A stretch of 64,000 nt of DNA from Sabellastarte sp. h YS-2021 (GCA_964017235.1 OZ024931.1:95389721-95453720); one strand, 5' to 3'. Numbered from the stretch's first letter, positions 20,711 to 32,735 are shown. Translations and numbers: made by a program. Notes: a model not told the origin generated them from the sequence alone.

Positions 20711-22639
20711 TGCCTGATTTTTTGGATCACCCTGTAAAGGAGAGCCGTTGGAGGGTAAGCATAAGCAGTGAGACCCGTCCAGTCTATGTTTAGAGCATCT
20801 ATGTCCCAGGCCCGGGGGTCTGGGATAGGAGACACGTACAGAGGGAGCTTGTGGTTCAGATGAGTGGCAAAAAGGTCCACGTGGGGAGTGAACCACTTTC
20901 GGCAGATCTGTTTGAACACCTGTGGATGGAGTGACCATTCGGTCGACTGAACCTGGTTCGACCTGGAAAGTAGGTCGGCCATCACATTCAGGCACCCTGG
21001 AATTATCTTTCAAGATTATGTGATAGTGGTGGCACCAGGTCATGAGTCTCCACAGGAGTGCGCACATCTCCGCCGAGTGTGTTCCCCCTTGTTTGTTTAT
21101 GTAAGCTACCACAGTTGAGTTGTCCGTGGCAACTAGCACTGTTTGGTCCTGACACTGGTCTTTGAAGTGTCTCAAAGCCAGAAAGACAGCTTTCAATTCT
21201 AGGACGTTTATGTGAAGTCCTTTTTCCTGAGGTGACCACAGCCCTTTTGTAGAACTTTGTTCTAAGTGAGCGCCCCAGCCTTCGTTTGAGGCGTCTGTAA
21301 AGAGTTGGATACTGTGGTCTTTGGGATGAAGGTCGGCGCCTATCATCACCTTTGCAGGATTCTGCCACCAGTCCAGATGAGCAGAAATGACTTCTGTCCA
21401 GGGAAGGAGGCTGTCCAGCGACTGAGGAAATTTCCAGTGCTCTTTCAGGTGAAACTGAAACGGTCTCATGTGAAGGCGTCCCTCCGGGACCATCTTCTCC
21501 GTTGAGGCTAGCAACCCAATTAGAGACATCAAACATCTTGCAGTCAAAACATGTTTCAACTTGAGTCGTAGGATCAAATCCTGAAGTTTGAGCCATCTCT
21601 CTTGAGTGGGTTTTACAAGGGCTGAATCTAGGTGGTATTCGTAGCCCACGAACGAGAACACCTGAGTTGGTTTCAGTTCTGATTTCTCTTGGTTTAAGAT
21701 CCATCCCAAGGACTGGGTGAGATCTACCACTGTCCGAGTGTTCACTAATGCTTCCTCCTGGGACTGAGACCTGATCAGCCAGTCGTCCAGGTATTGATGA
21801 AGTCTGAGTCCTCTGCTGAGGGCCATGAGCTTCACTTCTTTGACGACCATGGTGAATACCTGGGGGGCTGTGGCTAGTCCGAATGGGAGCGAGGTGAACT
21901 GGAACACCTGTGACCTGTGGCAAAATCTTAGATACTTCCTTGAGTTTGGATGGATGGGGATGTGGAGGTAAGCGTCCGACAGGTCTATTGACGCTACCCA
22001 TTCCCCCGGAATCAGAGAAGTCCTGATGGACTCTGGCGTTTCCATTTTGAACTTTTCTACGTGTAGAAAAGTGTTGAGCCTGCTTAGGTCTATTACTGGC
22101 CTCCACCTTTGGTGAGGCTTGGGTACAAGAAAGAGGCGACTGTAAAACCCGAGAGATTTTACATTTTCCACCCTTTCGATAGCGTTCTTTAACAGGAGAG
22201 ACTGGATGCACTCGGCCAAGGCTTGGTCTTTTTGAGGGGCCTTGTACTCTGACACAATCAGAGGAAATCTTATCAAGTTTGGCCTTGAGAGGAATGGCAG
22301 AACGTAGCCATTGGTGATGATATTTAACACGTTGGCTGAGCAATTGTTTGCGTGCCAGTCTCTCCTGAAAGAACGGAGGCGACCTCCTACTGGTGGATTG
22401 ACTGAGGCTTGATAGGAGTCATTGGGAAGAGGGGTTTCCACGCCCTTTTCCTTTGTTGTGGGGTCGAAAACGACCCCTGGAGCCTCTGAAGTTTGGTTTT
22501 CCTCTAGAAGAGGGAAACGAATAGTTGCTGCTTTGGGAGGAATTGCCCCCAAAGGGGCGTTTCCTGTAGGAGCCTCTTCTCTTATTGTGGTGGGAACCAC
22601 GAAAGGGCTTATTTTGGTAGGGTCCGAAACCCTGAGCAT
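20368..22639 (-). pseudogene. DIRS-C reverse transcriptase - RNase H - methyltransferase-like polyprotein
   Basis: Reading from 22639, RT shows FLVPKPHQRWRPVIDLSRL, SIDLSDAYLHIPI, FQFTSLPFGLATAP and YLDDW (about residues 283-287). RNase H shows FTDASNEGWGAHL (Asp about 449), LELKAVFLAL and ATDNSTVVAYI. At about 21005 a net 5-nt loss relative to element A moves the RNase H frame into the recombinase frame. This gives an unbroken 980-codon reading that skips the methyltransferase-like domain. That domain is intact in another frame (20368-20985: VDLFATHLNHKLPLYVSPIP, DALNIDW, AYAYPPTALLYRV, ILIAPGWPGMPWFWDL). I treat the long fused frame as secondary. The first 220 nt overlap the Gag end. Confidence 0.92.
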
Positions 22640-24509
22640 CTTTTGAGGTGCCTTTTTTGAGAAGGAAGTCCTCGCCTTCCTTCACTGACTGGGAGTTGAA
22701 CAGGGAACGAGTCCAGAGAGAGGAATTCCTGAGCTCTTGACGTCTGGTTTCCCCTAATTGTGGCTGCAGGTGGGACATTTCGGCTTCGCGTCTAAGCAAG
22801 CCGGAAGTTGCCATTGTGTAAAGTTCCCTTTGTAAAATATGGGCAAGGGATTTGCTCAGGCAGGTTATGGCCTTATGTTGAATAGTGAGGGTCTTCTCCC
22901 AGAGATCAAAGTAGTCATAGGCCTCATCATAACCACGTTTTACTGCTTTTTCAGGGTCGGCACCTTTCCTGACCTGGGACTTGACCTTCTTGAAGGTTTC
23001 TTTTAGTCCATAACGACACCTCCTCATGGTAGAGTTGCAGGAGGAGGATGTCTTGGCAAAAGTGGTCGTGAAATTCAAAGTGGTTAGATTGTACCTTGCC
23101 TGTTGTTCTAAGTCCTTGAGGACAGAGAGTGGGACCTTGCTTAAAGGGGCCCCCGAAGGTTTAGGAGATATACAGATCTTGGCAAAGTCTGCATTTAAGT
23201 CTTGGAGTTTCTCCGAAAAACAAGGTTGTCCAACCTTGTACCACTTAGAAGTGGAAGGGGGGAGCTTTGGGTATTTGCCCTCTGCCAGGTTTGCAGCCAT
23301 AAGGTCATTGTTGAATTTGTCAAAGGCATCTCTTATACCAGAGTTGAGGGGCAACATAGCTGATGGACCCGTAGGTCTCAGCTCTTGGATGGCCACCTCG
23401 TCATCGATACCTATGATAGCAGTAGCAGGTCTGGGGACTGAATCCCTCGGATCAGGTAATTTGAGGATACGTCAAAAAGTATCTACCTCCTCCGCATATT
23501 GATTTGGGATGTCAGCCAGAGCCACATCCCTATAGTAGGGCGGATCAAGGTCAATTTGAGGATGTTCCTGATCATCAGAGGCCATTCTCTGGGGCTTGGG
23601 AGACCTGTGTTTACGTCTAGGGGACTGATCCTCCCCAGACGATGAGGGCAAATATGCGGACCTTGACTTATGTTTAGACTTGTCAGAGTGCTTTTTAGGT
23701 CTAGAATATGAAGGGCGATCATGATCGGAATCAGATCCCGAACCTGAGATTGGAGCATGGCTAACCTTGTGAGAGGACGTCTTGGGGCGAACAGACTGTG
23801 TCTGTTCGGAAGAGCTAAGACGAACGTCCGAACCTTGCTCGGCCTGAAGGCGAGGAGGAAGAGAAGGGCCATATTCAATATCCATGGGTTCTGAAGCACT
23901 GACAGAGGTCTGAGGTTCGGTGCGAACAGCCGAAGAGGCGATCTTGGCAGCCAGCCCTTGTTGAGATTTTAGGAAATCTTCACGCATAGATTTAAGGGCA
24001 TCATAGATGTTGGCCTGAAAAACACCAAATTTCTGATCAAATTTGTGGTCCAAAGACTTTTCTACAGAAGAATGGACTTTATGATGTAAGGCTGTACTGG
24101 GAGTGGGAGGAACAGTACGCCCTGGTGTAGTAAGAGGCAAAGGATCGAAAGATAAGGGTCTGGGACGTGGAGGTGAAGTAAACAAATTATCGGCCGCAGC
24201 TTCAAGTTCGGCTTGCGATCCAGAAAACGATTCAAAAGAATCGCCCAGTACCTCGTCCCGATCTTTGTCCGATGCCTGAGAAGTGGGATGTTTTTTCTTG
24301 TATCGTCTTCTATTAGCAATTTTAGTGGACTGTTCGTCTGTGAAAGACGCACAGATTTGACAAGTACCAGCTTTTGTAACACACAGATCATCGCCCTTCC
24401 CTGCATCTCTGCAGGAAGGGCAATAGCCATGACTGTCGAATGGCTGACAGAAATGATTGCATTTGCTGGATCTGGGTTTATCTTTAGAAGACTGGTGGGC
24501 GGTGGCCAT
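22419..24509 (-). pseudogene. DIRS-C Gag-like protein, one in-frame stop
   Basis: The start ATG is 24507-24509 (MATAHQSSKDKPRSSKC). The N-terminal cysteine motif CNHFC, YCPSC, C, CQIC is shared with A and, in part, with B. It is followed by a Ser/Pro-rich linker, a coiled-coil-prone stretch near residues 150-180, a basic Ser-rich part, and the conserved DPPYYRDVALADIPNQYAEE. A TGA at 23472-23474 stands where element A has AGA. Beyond it the same frame stays open to 22419, through KWYKVGQPCFSEKLQ and a basic Gly/Arg tail (FRGSRGRFRPHNKGKGRG). Full length would be about 697 codons. The role in particle formation is inferred. Confidence 0.85.
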
Positions 24510-24776
24510 GTTTTAATGCAATAAAATATGAAAATACTCCGAACCGTAGATTCGAGCAGTACTAGTGTAGTGGCGAGCACACAACACGCGAAATAAGAAG
24601 ACGTTAAAAAACTGACAAAATACAGCACCGGAAGTGCTGAAAATTGGGTATAAGATTCTATACTGCTAAATAAAGGAAAAGCCGAATTATGGACGAATGA
24701 CAAACAATATATCCAGAGATATAATAGAAAACAGCTTTGAAAACTTAGCAGAGCATCCAATATGGCGGCGACCAAC

Positions 24777-24933
24777 GAAAAGGAGGCTGATACACAGGAA
24801 GTGATGACGTCACGACAACCCATGAGGCCGAACCAACTGCATGTTTGTTTTTCTCGAGCGTTGGTCGTCTATGCCTCGCGGCAACCAGTAAAGCATTCAG
24901 TCCCACATGGTAAGCTATTGTAGCGCAATAAAA
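24777..24933 (-). repeat. DIRS-C 5' inverted terminal repeat
   Basis: Mirror of 18674-18814, followed by the terminal GCTATTGTAGCGCAATAAAA that matches the ICR. It contains TGACGTCA. Confidence 0.9.
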
Positions 24934-24971
24934 AGTGCTATTTAAGAGCCCAGTATTATTATTATTATTAT
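24934..24971 (+). mobile_element. SINE 3' tail, second part
   Basis: AGTGCTATTTAAGAGCCCAG plus an (ATT)n tail. With 18356-18630 it forms one SINE of about 310 bp interrupted by DIRS-C. Confidence 0.75.
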
Positions 24972-25590
24972 CAGCAGAAGAAGTAAATCCAAAAGAGAAG
25001 AAATGCAGTGTATCTTATTTCATGAACCCAGTTAACAGTAACAAAAACACAGTGGCACCCAGCCATTAAGGCATAGAGGTGATTCTGAAGGGATATAATG
25101 AATAAAAGAATGTGCATAATAAGGTAATAATATAATTAAAGCATAATTGAGGATTTAAAAAAATGTGTGTTTTAATACCATTGATATGTTGCGCAAGTTA
25201 ATGTATTACACAAAAGAAAAAACAACACAATGACAATAGGTTGCACAAACTTAAGAACTAACTTTACGAACTTTAGAACCACTGCCATTCCAAATAACTT
25301 GACCAGCTTGGTGACTGTATTTTTCTTGAAACTCCATTCCAAAATATCTTGACGTAAAGCATGTCTCACATTTTTTCACAGTTGTCTCGCCTTTTCAAGT
25401 TAGGGGAGACAGTCTGTATCGCATTGAGTTTTGACGAAAGCAAACACTGAGGTATGTGTGTCAATAAAAGAAATTAGTCCAAAAATCAAATTTTTATATT
25501 AAATGAAAGAATGGTAAAGACATTGAAAAATTGTTTAGCTAGAAATATCTAAAACATGTGCAAAACATCAATTAACAAGACCTACGCATC
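24972..25590. other. AT-rich segment, nothing recognised
   Basis: No convincing gene, RNA or repeat boundary was seen. The start resembles 18125-18220. The only open frames are short and lack family signatures. Confidence 0.5.
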
Positions 25591-26674
25591 GGAGAACCGA
25601 TGCAAATTTGTATCCACCAAAAAGACAACTCACCAAAGCCAGTGAACTCTCGTTTGACCTTGAAGGAGGGGCCCAAGGTCAAATCCGACCACACTAAGAT
25701 ATTCCCAGCCAATGATGTCCTATAGGTTGGTTTATCATCGCAAACCTCTAGGACCAATAATAAGCGAGTTATAAGCACTTTTAGGTTTGGCTATCCTCGT
25801 TTGACCTTCAAGGAAGGGTCCAAGGTCAAATATGACCACACCAAAAGATTCCCAGGACATGATTTCCTATAAGTTGGTTTACCATCCCAAACCTCTAGGA
25901 CCAACTAGACCTACGCATCGGAGAACCGATGCAAATTTGTATCCACCGGAAAGACAACTCACCAAAGCCAGTGAACCATCGTTTGACCTTGAAGGAGGGG
26001 CCAAAGGTCAAATCTAACATCAAAAGATTCCTAGCCCAAGATTTTGTATGAGTTGGTTTCGCATTGTAAACCTCTAGGATCAATAATAAGCGAGTTATAA
26101 GCACTTTTAAGTTTGGCTATCTTCGTTTGACCTTGAAGGAGGGCCCCAAGGTCAAATCCGACCACACCAAAAGATTCCCAGCTCACAATTTCCTACAGGT
26201 TAGTTTACCATCCCAAACCTCTAGGACCAATAATAAGCGAGTTAGAAGCACTTTTAACTTTGGCTATCCTCGTATGACCTTGAAGGAGGGGCCCAAGGTC
26301 AAATCCGACCACACCAATAGATTCCCAGCCCATGATTTCCTATAGGTTGGTTTACCATCCCAAACCTGTACGACCAATAATAAGCAAGTTATAAGCACTT
26401 TTAAGTTTGGCTTTCCTCGTTTGACCTTGAAGGAGGGGTTCAAGGTCAAATCTGACCACACCAGAAGATTCCCAGCTTATGATTTCCTATAAGTTGGTTT
26501 ACCATCCCAAACATGTATGACCAATAATAAGCGAGGTATAAGCATTTTAAGTTTAGCTATCCTCGTTTGACCTTGAAGGAGAGGTCAAAGGTCAAATCCG
26601 ACCACACCAAAAAATTCCCAGCCCATGATTTCCTATAGGTTGGTTTACCATCCCAAACCTCTAGAACCAAAAAT
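25591..26674. repeat. 148-bp GACCTTGAAGG satellite array, left part
   Basis: About seven units of 148 bp. Each has TTTGACCTTGAAGGAGGGG, then a reverse half AAGGTCAAA, ATTCCCAGCCCATGATTTCC, GGTTTACCATCCCAAACCTC and CCAATAATAAGCGAGTTATA. The array is interrupted at 26674 by DIRS-D and continues at 39727. Related arrays are at 35.1-35.65, 40.38-41.14 and 48.15-49.5 kb. Confidence 0.93.
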
Positions 26675-26830
26675 TTGCAAATTTAATAAGTAAATTAAAT
26701 TTTTATAAGTTATTACCCTATCCAATGGACAATTTCTAATCCGGTCGGCGCAGACCGGCCCGCCAAACGCCAGGTGGCGCATGGTATTTACTTCCTGTCT
26801 AGACAACATGATGTCATATCATCTTTTTCG
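26675..26830 (-). repeat. DIRS-D 3' inverted terminal repeat
   Basis: Mirror of 39527-39726 with an internal deletion: GGCCCGCCAAACGCCAGGTGGCGCATGG here lacks a middle block of about 65 bp present in the 5' copy. The outer bases pair with the ICR. Confidence 0.85.
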
Positions 26831-26899
26831 TTGTCTAAACCTATTAGACCCCTAGTAAGCTGATAGCGGGGTCGGTGGGAAGGTCTTGTGTGTCCATTG

Positions 26900-26985
26900 G
26901 ATAGGGTATTAACTCATAAAAATTTAATTTACTTATTAAATTTGCAATTTTATTGCATTAATACATCCTATCCAATGGACAATTA
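26900..26985 (-). repeat. DIRS-D internal complementary region
   Basis: Reverse complement of the joined element ends, reading ATTAAATTTGCAA/TTTTATTGCATTAATAC. Confidence 0.9.
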
Positions 26986-27429
26986 CTGAATAACTACCGC
27001 TTGGTCGGCGGGTAAGTTACTAGGGACTTATGTGAACTCACAAGTAATAGCAAATTTTAACCTACGGTCTAGGCTGACTTTGTCAGGAGACCTATAGGCC
27101 CTGGCCTGGGTTGACCTTAAGGTCAGGAAACCCTGTAAGGCCATGGTCGGTTGCCAGCAGCCGGTTACCCGGGGCTATACCGCCGTCGCCCCCCCCCTTT
27201 TTTGCAGACCTGCTCTGAGGTAGGGGAAGAGAGGGATGAGTTCAGTCCCAGAATGCAAATGAACCTCCCGAAGGAAGAAAACGCCACACTTAATTCTTAT
27301 GTACCTGAAGAACTGTTTATACATATATACAAATCTCCTCAATCTAAGGGCCACTTGTGGATCTGCTGAGCAGCCACTACCGAGCCCAATTGGTAAAGCT
27401 CTGAATCAGCCCAAGCCCCGACCTTCAGA

Positions 27430-28430
27430 TAGAACTGTGTGAAGGTATTATGTGACTTCAGTGGCAGGCTGACAAGATTGGATCTAAGGAGACTCCCGAC
27501 TGGAAGACCTTAGAAGCAGCAAAGGCCCTGACATCATGGGCTTTAAACAGATGTAAAGTGTGGGCCTCCTGGTCAGAGAGCTCATAACATAGGATCACAG
27601 TCTGCTTGATCCAAGAGGAGATAGTGGCAGGTGTGATGTCTTTGTCGAAACCTTTCTTAAAGGAGACAAAAACCACCTTCTTATTCTGTCTGAGGTCTGA
27701 CGTCCTGTCCCAATATTAGCGCATTGCTCTGACCGGACAGAGGGACCTGTCAGGCTTGAGGGATCTATCCAGAGTTGGGGCCAGGGCTGTTATAAACCCC
27801 TGGGGCCACAATGTCTGGACCCTCTTTGGCCAGCTGATTCTTGGAGAGAAAGCTGGGTGATGGGTACAGGGACACCTTTGACCAGTCGGATTGGTGTCTA
27901 ATATTTCTGTTTTGCCAAGCATATATCTCACTTCTACGCTTGCCCGACCCCAGGGCCAAGAGGAAAACTGTCTTGAAGGTCAAATGTTTCAAGGAGGCCT
28001 CTTTAATTGGTTCAAAATGAACCTTGTCAGCTGGTGCAAAAACCAGGGAGAGGTTCCAGGAGGGTATTCCCTTCCGGCCTTTGGGTCTGTCTCAGTGGAA
28101 ACTATCCAGGAGACGAGCGAGATTTTCATCCTTACTGATATTGATGGGCGAATTTCCTAGTCTATCAGCAATGGCTGACCTGTAACCATCAATGGTCCTG
28201 GGCTGAAACTTCCTGTCCTGAAACAGGTACATAAGGAAATCAGCAACTGACTTTACAGGGTGTGCCCCGAAGTCCACCTGATGAATGATACATCACTTTG
28301 TAAAAATGGCCCACTTGCCTCATAGACTGATCTGATTGATCCCCTTTGAGGAGCCTCAATTTTTGCTGCCACTACCTCAGACAAGCCCTGCTCCTGAATT
28401 GCTGAGGCTCTAGGAGCCCTGCATGGAGAT
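27430..28430 (-). pseudogene. DIRS-D tyrosine recombinase, decayed
   Basis: Pieces in several frames: VADFLMYLFQDRKFQPR, TIDGYRSAIADRLG, LLALGSGKRRSEIYAW (first Arg), SSWIKQTVILCYELSD, HDVRAFAASK and LSACH. A one-base deletion then turns the next Trp codon into TGA near 27458, and SHNTFTQFYLK follows in another frame. Several further stops and indels occur. Homology is clearly to the element B recombinase. Confidence 0.88.
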
Positions 28431-28687
28431 TAAGATTTATCAGATTTCTGTGAGGGATCTGATTGAATGGCTGTCAACAGGTTGGGCAGATTCGGCAGGC
28501 TCAGTGGGATTTGGCTGGATATGGCCACTAGATCCCAAAACCAAGGCATGTTGGGCCACCTCGTACCAATCAGAACTAGAGATTGCGTCTCGACGCAGTG
28601 TATCCCCGGACGGGACATCATTAAGGCGTGAATATGTCGGTCTTGAGCCAGTTTCCTGGAGCACCAGATCAGGATTCTCCATAGTAC
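28431..28687 (-). pseudogene. DIRS-D methyltransferase-like fragment
   Basis: Only the C-terminal motif (TRWPNMPWFWDLVAISSQIP) and a few residues of the RNase H end (WRILIWCSRKLA) remain. The centre of the domain is deleted. The homology stops at about 28687, where the GATCC array begins. Confidence 0.75.
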
Positions 28688-31600
28688 CAGATTACTCCCA
28701 AAAGCTAATCACTAGTTCTTTCACTTATATCTGTCTTTAAAAATTACATTTCATGGATCCAGAAGATCCATATAGTGATCCGGATCACTTCCAAAGTTCA
28801 ATCATTTCATCGTTTTACCTTTTCAGACATATGCTAAAAATTTCATCAAAATCTGTCCATAAGTTTTTTAGTTATCTTGTACACAAACACATCTGGCAGC
28901 CTGGATCCACATGATCCAGACAGTGATCCAGATTACTCCCAAAAACTAATCACTTGTTCTTTGCCCCATTTAAAACATTTTCTGAAAATTTCATAAAAAT
29001 CCATCCATGACTTTTTGAGCTATTTGTCTTTAAAAATTACATTTCTTGGATCCAGAAGATCCAGATAGTGGTCCAGATCACTCGCAAAATTGAATCATTT
29101 CTTCCTTTTACCACTTCTTCCTTTTATCATTTGTAACATATCCTAAAAATATCAAAGTCCTTCCCAAGATTATGCAGCAGCCTGGATCCAGATGATCCAG
29201 ACAGTGATCCAGATCACTCCAAAACTTTAATCACTTGTTCCTTGTACCATTTAGGCCATTTGCTGTAACAATCCATCCATAACTTTTTGCGGTATCTGTC
29301 TTTAAAAATAACATTTCATGGATCCAGAAGATCCATATAGTGATCCGGATCACTTCCAAAATTCAATCATTACATCCTTTTACCTTTTCAGACATATCCT
29401 GAAAATTTCATCAAAATCTGTCCATAAGTTTTTGATTTATCTTGTACATAAACACATCTGGCAGCCTGGATCCACATGATCCAGATCACTCCCAAAATCT
29501 AATCACTTGTTCCTTATCCCATTTAGGACATTTCCTGAAAATTTGATCAAAATCCACCTATGACTTTTTGAGCTATTTGTCTTTAAAATTATATTTCATG
29601 GATCCAGAAGATCCAGATAGTGGTGCAGATCACTCGCAAAATTGAATCATTTCTTCCTTTTACCACTTCTTCCTTTTACCATTTCTAACATATCCTAAAA
29701 ATATCATCAAAATTCATCCTAAAATTCTGTTCCAGCCTGGATCCAGATGATCCAGATCACTCCAAAAATGTAATCACTTGTTCCTTGTACCATTTAGGTC
29801 ATTTGTTGAAAATGTCATCACAATCCATCCATAACTTTTTGAGGTATCTGTCTTTAAAAATTACATTTCATGGATCCAGAAGATCCATATAGTGATCCGG
29901 ATCACTTCAAAAATTCAGCCATTTCATCCTTTTACCTTTTCAGACATATCCCGAAAATTTCATCAAAATCCATCAATAAGTTTTTCAGCTACATTGTACA
30001 CAAACACATCTGGCAGCCTGGATCCAGATGATCCAGACAGTGATCCAGATCACTCCCAAAATCTAATCACTTGTTCCTCGCACCATTTAGGTCATTTGCT
30101 GAAAATGTCATCACAATCCATCCATAACTTTTTGAGGTATCTGTCTTTAAAAATTACATTTCATGGATCCAGAAGATCCATATAGTGATCCGGATCACTT
30201 CAAAAATTCAGCCATTTCATCCTTTTACCTTTTCAGACATATCCCGAAAATTTCATCAAAATCCATCAATAAGTTTTTCAGCTACATTGTACACAAACAC
30301 ATCTGGCAGCCTGGATCCAGATGATCCAGACAGTGATCCAGATCACTCCCAAAATCTAATCACTTGTTCCTCGCACCATTTAGGTCATTTGCTGAAAATG
30401 TCATCACAATCCATCCATAACTTTTTGAGGTATCTGTCTTTAAAAACTACGTTTCATGGATCCAGAAGATCAATATAGTGATCCGGATCACTTCCAAAAT
30501 TCAATGATTACATCCTTTTACCTTTTCAGACATATCCTGAAAATTTCATCAAAATCCGTCCATAAGTTTTTCAGCTACATTGTACACAAACACATCTGGC
30601 AGCCTGGATCCAGATGATCCAGACAGTGATCCAGATCACTCCCAAAATCTAATCACTTGTTCCTCGCACCATTTAGGTCATTTGCTGAAAATGTCATCAC
30701 AATCCATTCATAACTTTTTGAGGTATCTGTCTTTAAAAACTACGTTTCATGGATCCAGAAGATCAATATAGTGATCCGGATCACTTCCAAAATTCAATCA
30801 TTACATCCTTTTACCTTTTCAGACATATCCTGAAAATTTCATCAAAATCCGTCCATAAGTTTTTGATTTATCTTGTACACAAACACATCTGGCAGCCTGG
30901 ATCCACATGATCCAGATCACTCCCAAAATCTAATCACTCTTCCTTGTCCCATTTAGGACATTTCCTGAAAATTTCATCAAAATCCATCCATGACTTTTTG
31001 AGCTATTTGTCTTTAAAAATCATATTTCATGGATCCAGAAGATCCAGATAGTGGTCCAGATCACTCGCAAAATTGAATCATTTCTTCCTTTTACCACTTC
31101 TTCCTTTTACCATTTCTAACATATCGTAAAAATATCATCAAAATTCATTCTAAAATTATGTTGCAGCCTGGATCCAGATGATCCAGACAGTGATCCAGAT
31201 CACTCCAAAAATGCAATCACTAGTTCCTTGTACCATTTAGGTCATTTGCTGAAAATGTCATCACAATCCATCCATAACTTTTTGAGGTATCTGTCTTTAA
31301 AAATTACATTTCATGGATCCAGAAGATCCATATAGTGATCCGGATCACTTCAAAAATTCAACCATTTCATCCTTTTACCTTTTCAGACATATCCTGAAAA
31401 TTTCATCAAAATCCATCCATAAGTTTTTCAGCTACATTGTACACAAACACATCTGGCAGTGTGGATCCGGATGATCCAGACAGTGATCCAGATCACTCCC
31501 AAAATCTAATCACTTGTTCGTCGCACCATTTAGGTCATTTGCTGAAAATGTCATCACAATCCATCCATAACTTTTTGAGGTATCTGTCTTTAAAAATTAC

Positions 31601-32330
31601 GTTTCATGGATCCAGAAGATCCATATAGTGATCCGGATCACTTCCAAAATTCAATCATTACATCCTTTTACCTTTTCAGACATATCCTGAAAATTTCATC
31701 AAAATCCGTCCATAAGTTTTTGATTTATCTTGTACACAAACACATCTGGCAGCCTGGATCCACATGATCCAGATCACTCCCAAAATCTAATCACTTGTTC
31801 CTTGTCCCATTTAGGACATTTCCTGAAAATTTCATCAAAATCCACCCATGACTTTTTGAGCTATTTGTCTTTAAAAATTATATTTCATGGATCCAGAAGA
31901 TCCAGATAGTGGTCCAAATCACTCACACAATTGAATCATTTCTTCCTTTTACCACTTCTTCCTTTTACCATTACTAACATATCGTAAAAATATCATCAAA
32001 ATTCATTCTAAAATTATGTTGCAGCCTGGATCCAGATGATCCAGACAGTGATCCAGATCACTCCAAAAATCTAATCACTTGTTCCTTGTCCCATTAAGGA
32101 CATTTCCTGAAAATTTCATCAAAATGCACCCATAAGTTTTTGAGTTATCTGTCTTTAAAAATTAAATTTCATGGATCCAGAAGATCCAGACAGTGATCCG
32201 GATCACTACCAAAATTTAATCATATCTTCCTTTTACCATTTTGAACATATCCTGAAAATTTCATCAAAATCCATCTGTCAGTTTTTGAGTTATCTTGTTC
32301 ACAAACAAACAAACAAATAGAGGGCCAAAA
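28688..32330. repeat. GATCC-rich satellite array with higher-order structure
   Basis: Alternating subunits of about 147 bp with CTGGATCCAGATGATCCAGACAGTGATCCAG and CATGGATCCAGAAGATCCATATAGTGATCCGG cores form a dimer of 293 bp. Positions 29892 and 30185 start near-identical consecutive dimers. A variant subunit with a duplicated CTTCCTTTTACCACTTCTTCC occurs near 29.07, 29.64, 31.08 and 31.93 kb, so units are amplified in blocks. Open frames across it are periodic by-products. Confidence 0.93.
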
Positions 32331-32735
32331 ATGACCCTCGGTCAGGTACTTTGGCGGTCAGTGGATGACCTTAAATGAAGATCTGTAACCGGTAAGCCTG
32401 GATGCTGGTACTCCATCATGTACTCAACCTCCAAAGCCATTTTCAATAGTTTCCATGCAATGTAGTCAGCATTAAAAGTGAAAATATCTCCAAATTTGCC
32501 AAAAATTACCCTTGGTCAGGTACTTTGGCGGTCAGTGGATGACCTTAAATGAAGATCTGTAACCAGTAAGCCTAGATGGTAGAAGTCCATCATGTACTCA
32601 ACCTCCAAAGCCATTTTCAATAGTTTCCATGCAATATAGTCAGCATTAAGTGTGAAAATATCTCCAAAAAGGCCAAAAATGACCCTCGGTCAGGTACTTT
32701 GGCGGTCAGTGGATGACCTTAAATGAAGAGCTTCA
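32331..32735. repeat. 178-bp repeat, two full units and a partial
   Basis: GAGGGCCAAAAATGACCCTC... GGTCAGGTACTTTGGCGGTC recurs near 32326, 32503 and 32683. A single diverged copy (GTACTTTGGCACTCCGTGG) is near 49515. Confidence 0.85.

Larger units (their letters stand above)
18631..24933 (-). mobile_element. DIRS-order retrotransposon C, near full length, best preserved
   Basis: A 6.3-kb element of the same family as A. The ends are set by the ICR at 18875-18979 (junction 18936/18937). Removing it rejoins the SINE body to its tail (AATAATAGAAAA/AGTGCTATTTAAGAGC), so the insertion target is a SINE and there is no target duplication. Few lesions remain: one in-frame stop in Gag (23472-23474), a net 5-nt deletion between RNase H and the methyltransferase-like domain (about 21005), and a one-base insertion in the recombinase (about 19815). 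All domains are otherwise recognisable, so this was probably the most recent of the four insertions. Confidence 0.94.

Noticed and set aside
19697..22639. A single 980-residue RT-RNase H-recombinase protein
   Set aside because: Alignment with element A shows a net 5-nt deletion near 21005 that fuses two normally separate frames; the methyltransferase-like domain is intact in the skipped frame. Kept as a finding, not as a gene model.
29892..31628. Repeated 63-97-residue open frames in the GATCC array
   Set aside because: They recur with the 293-bp period, have near-identical sequence and no start context or family; they are by-products of the satellite.
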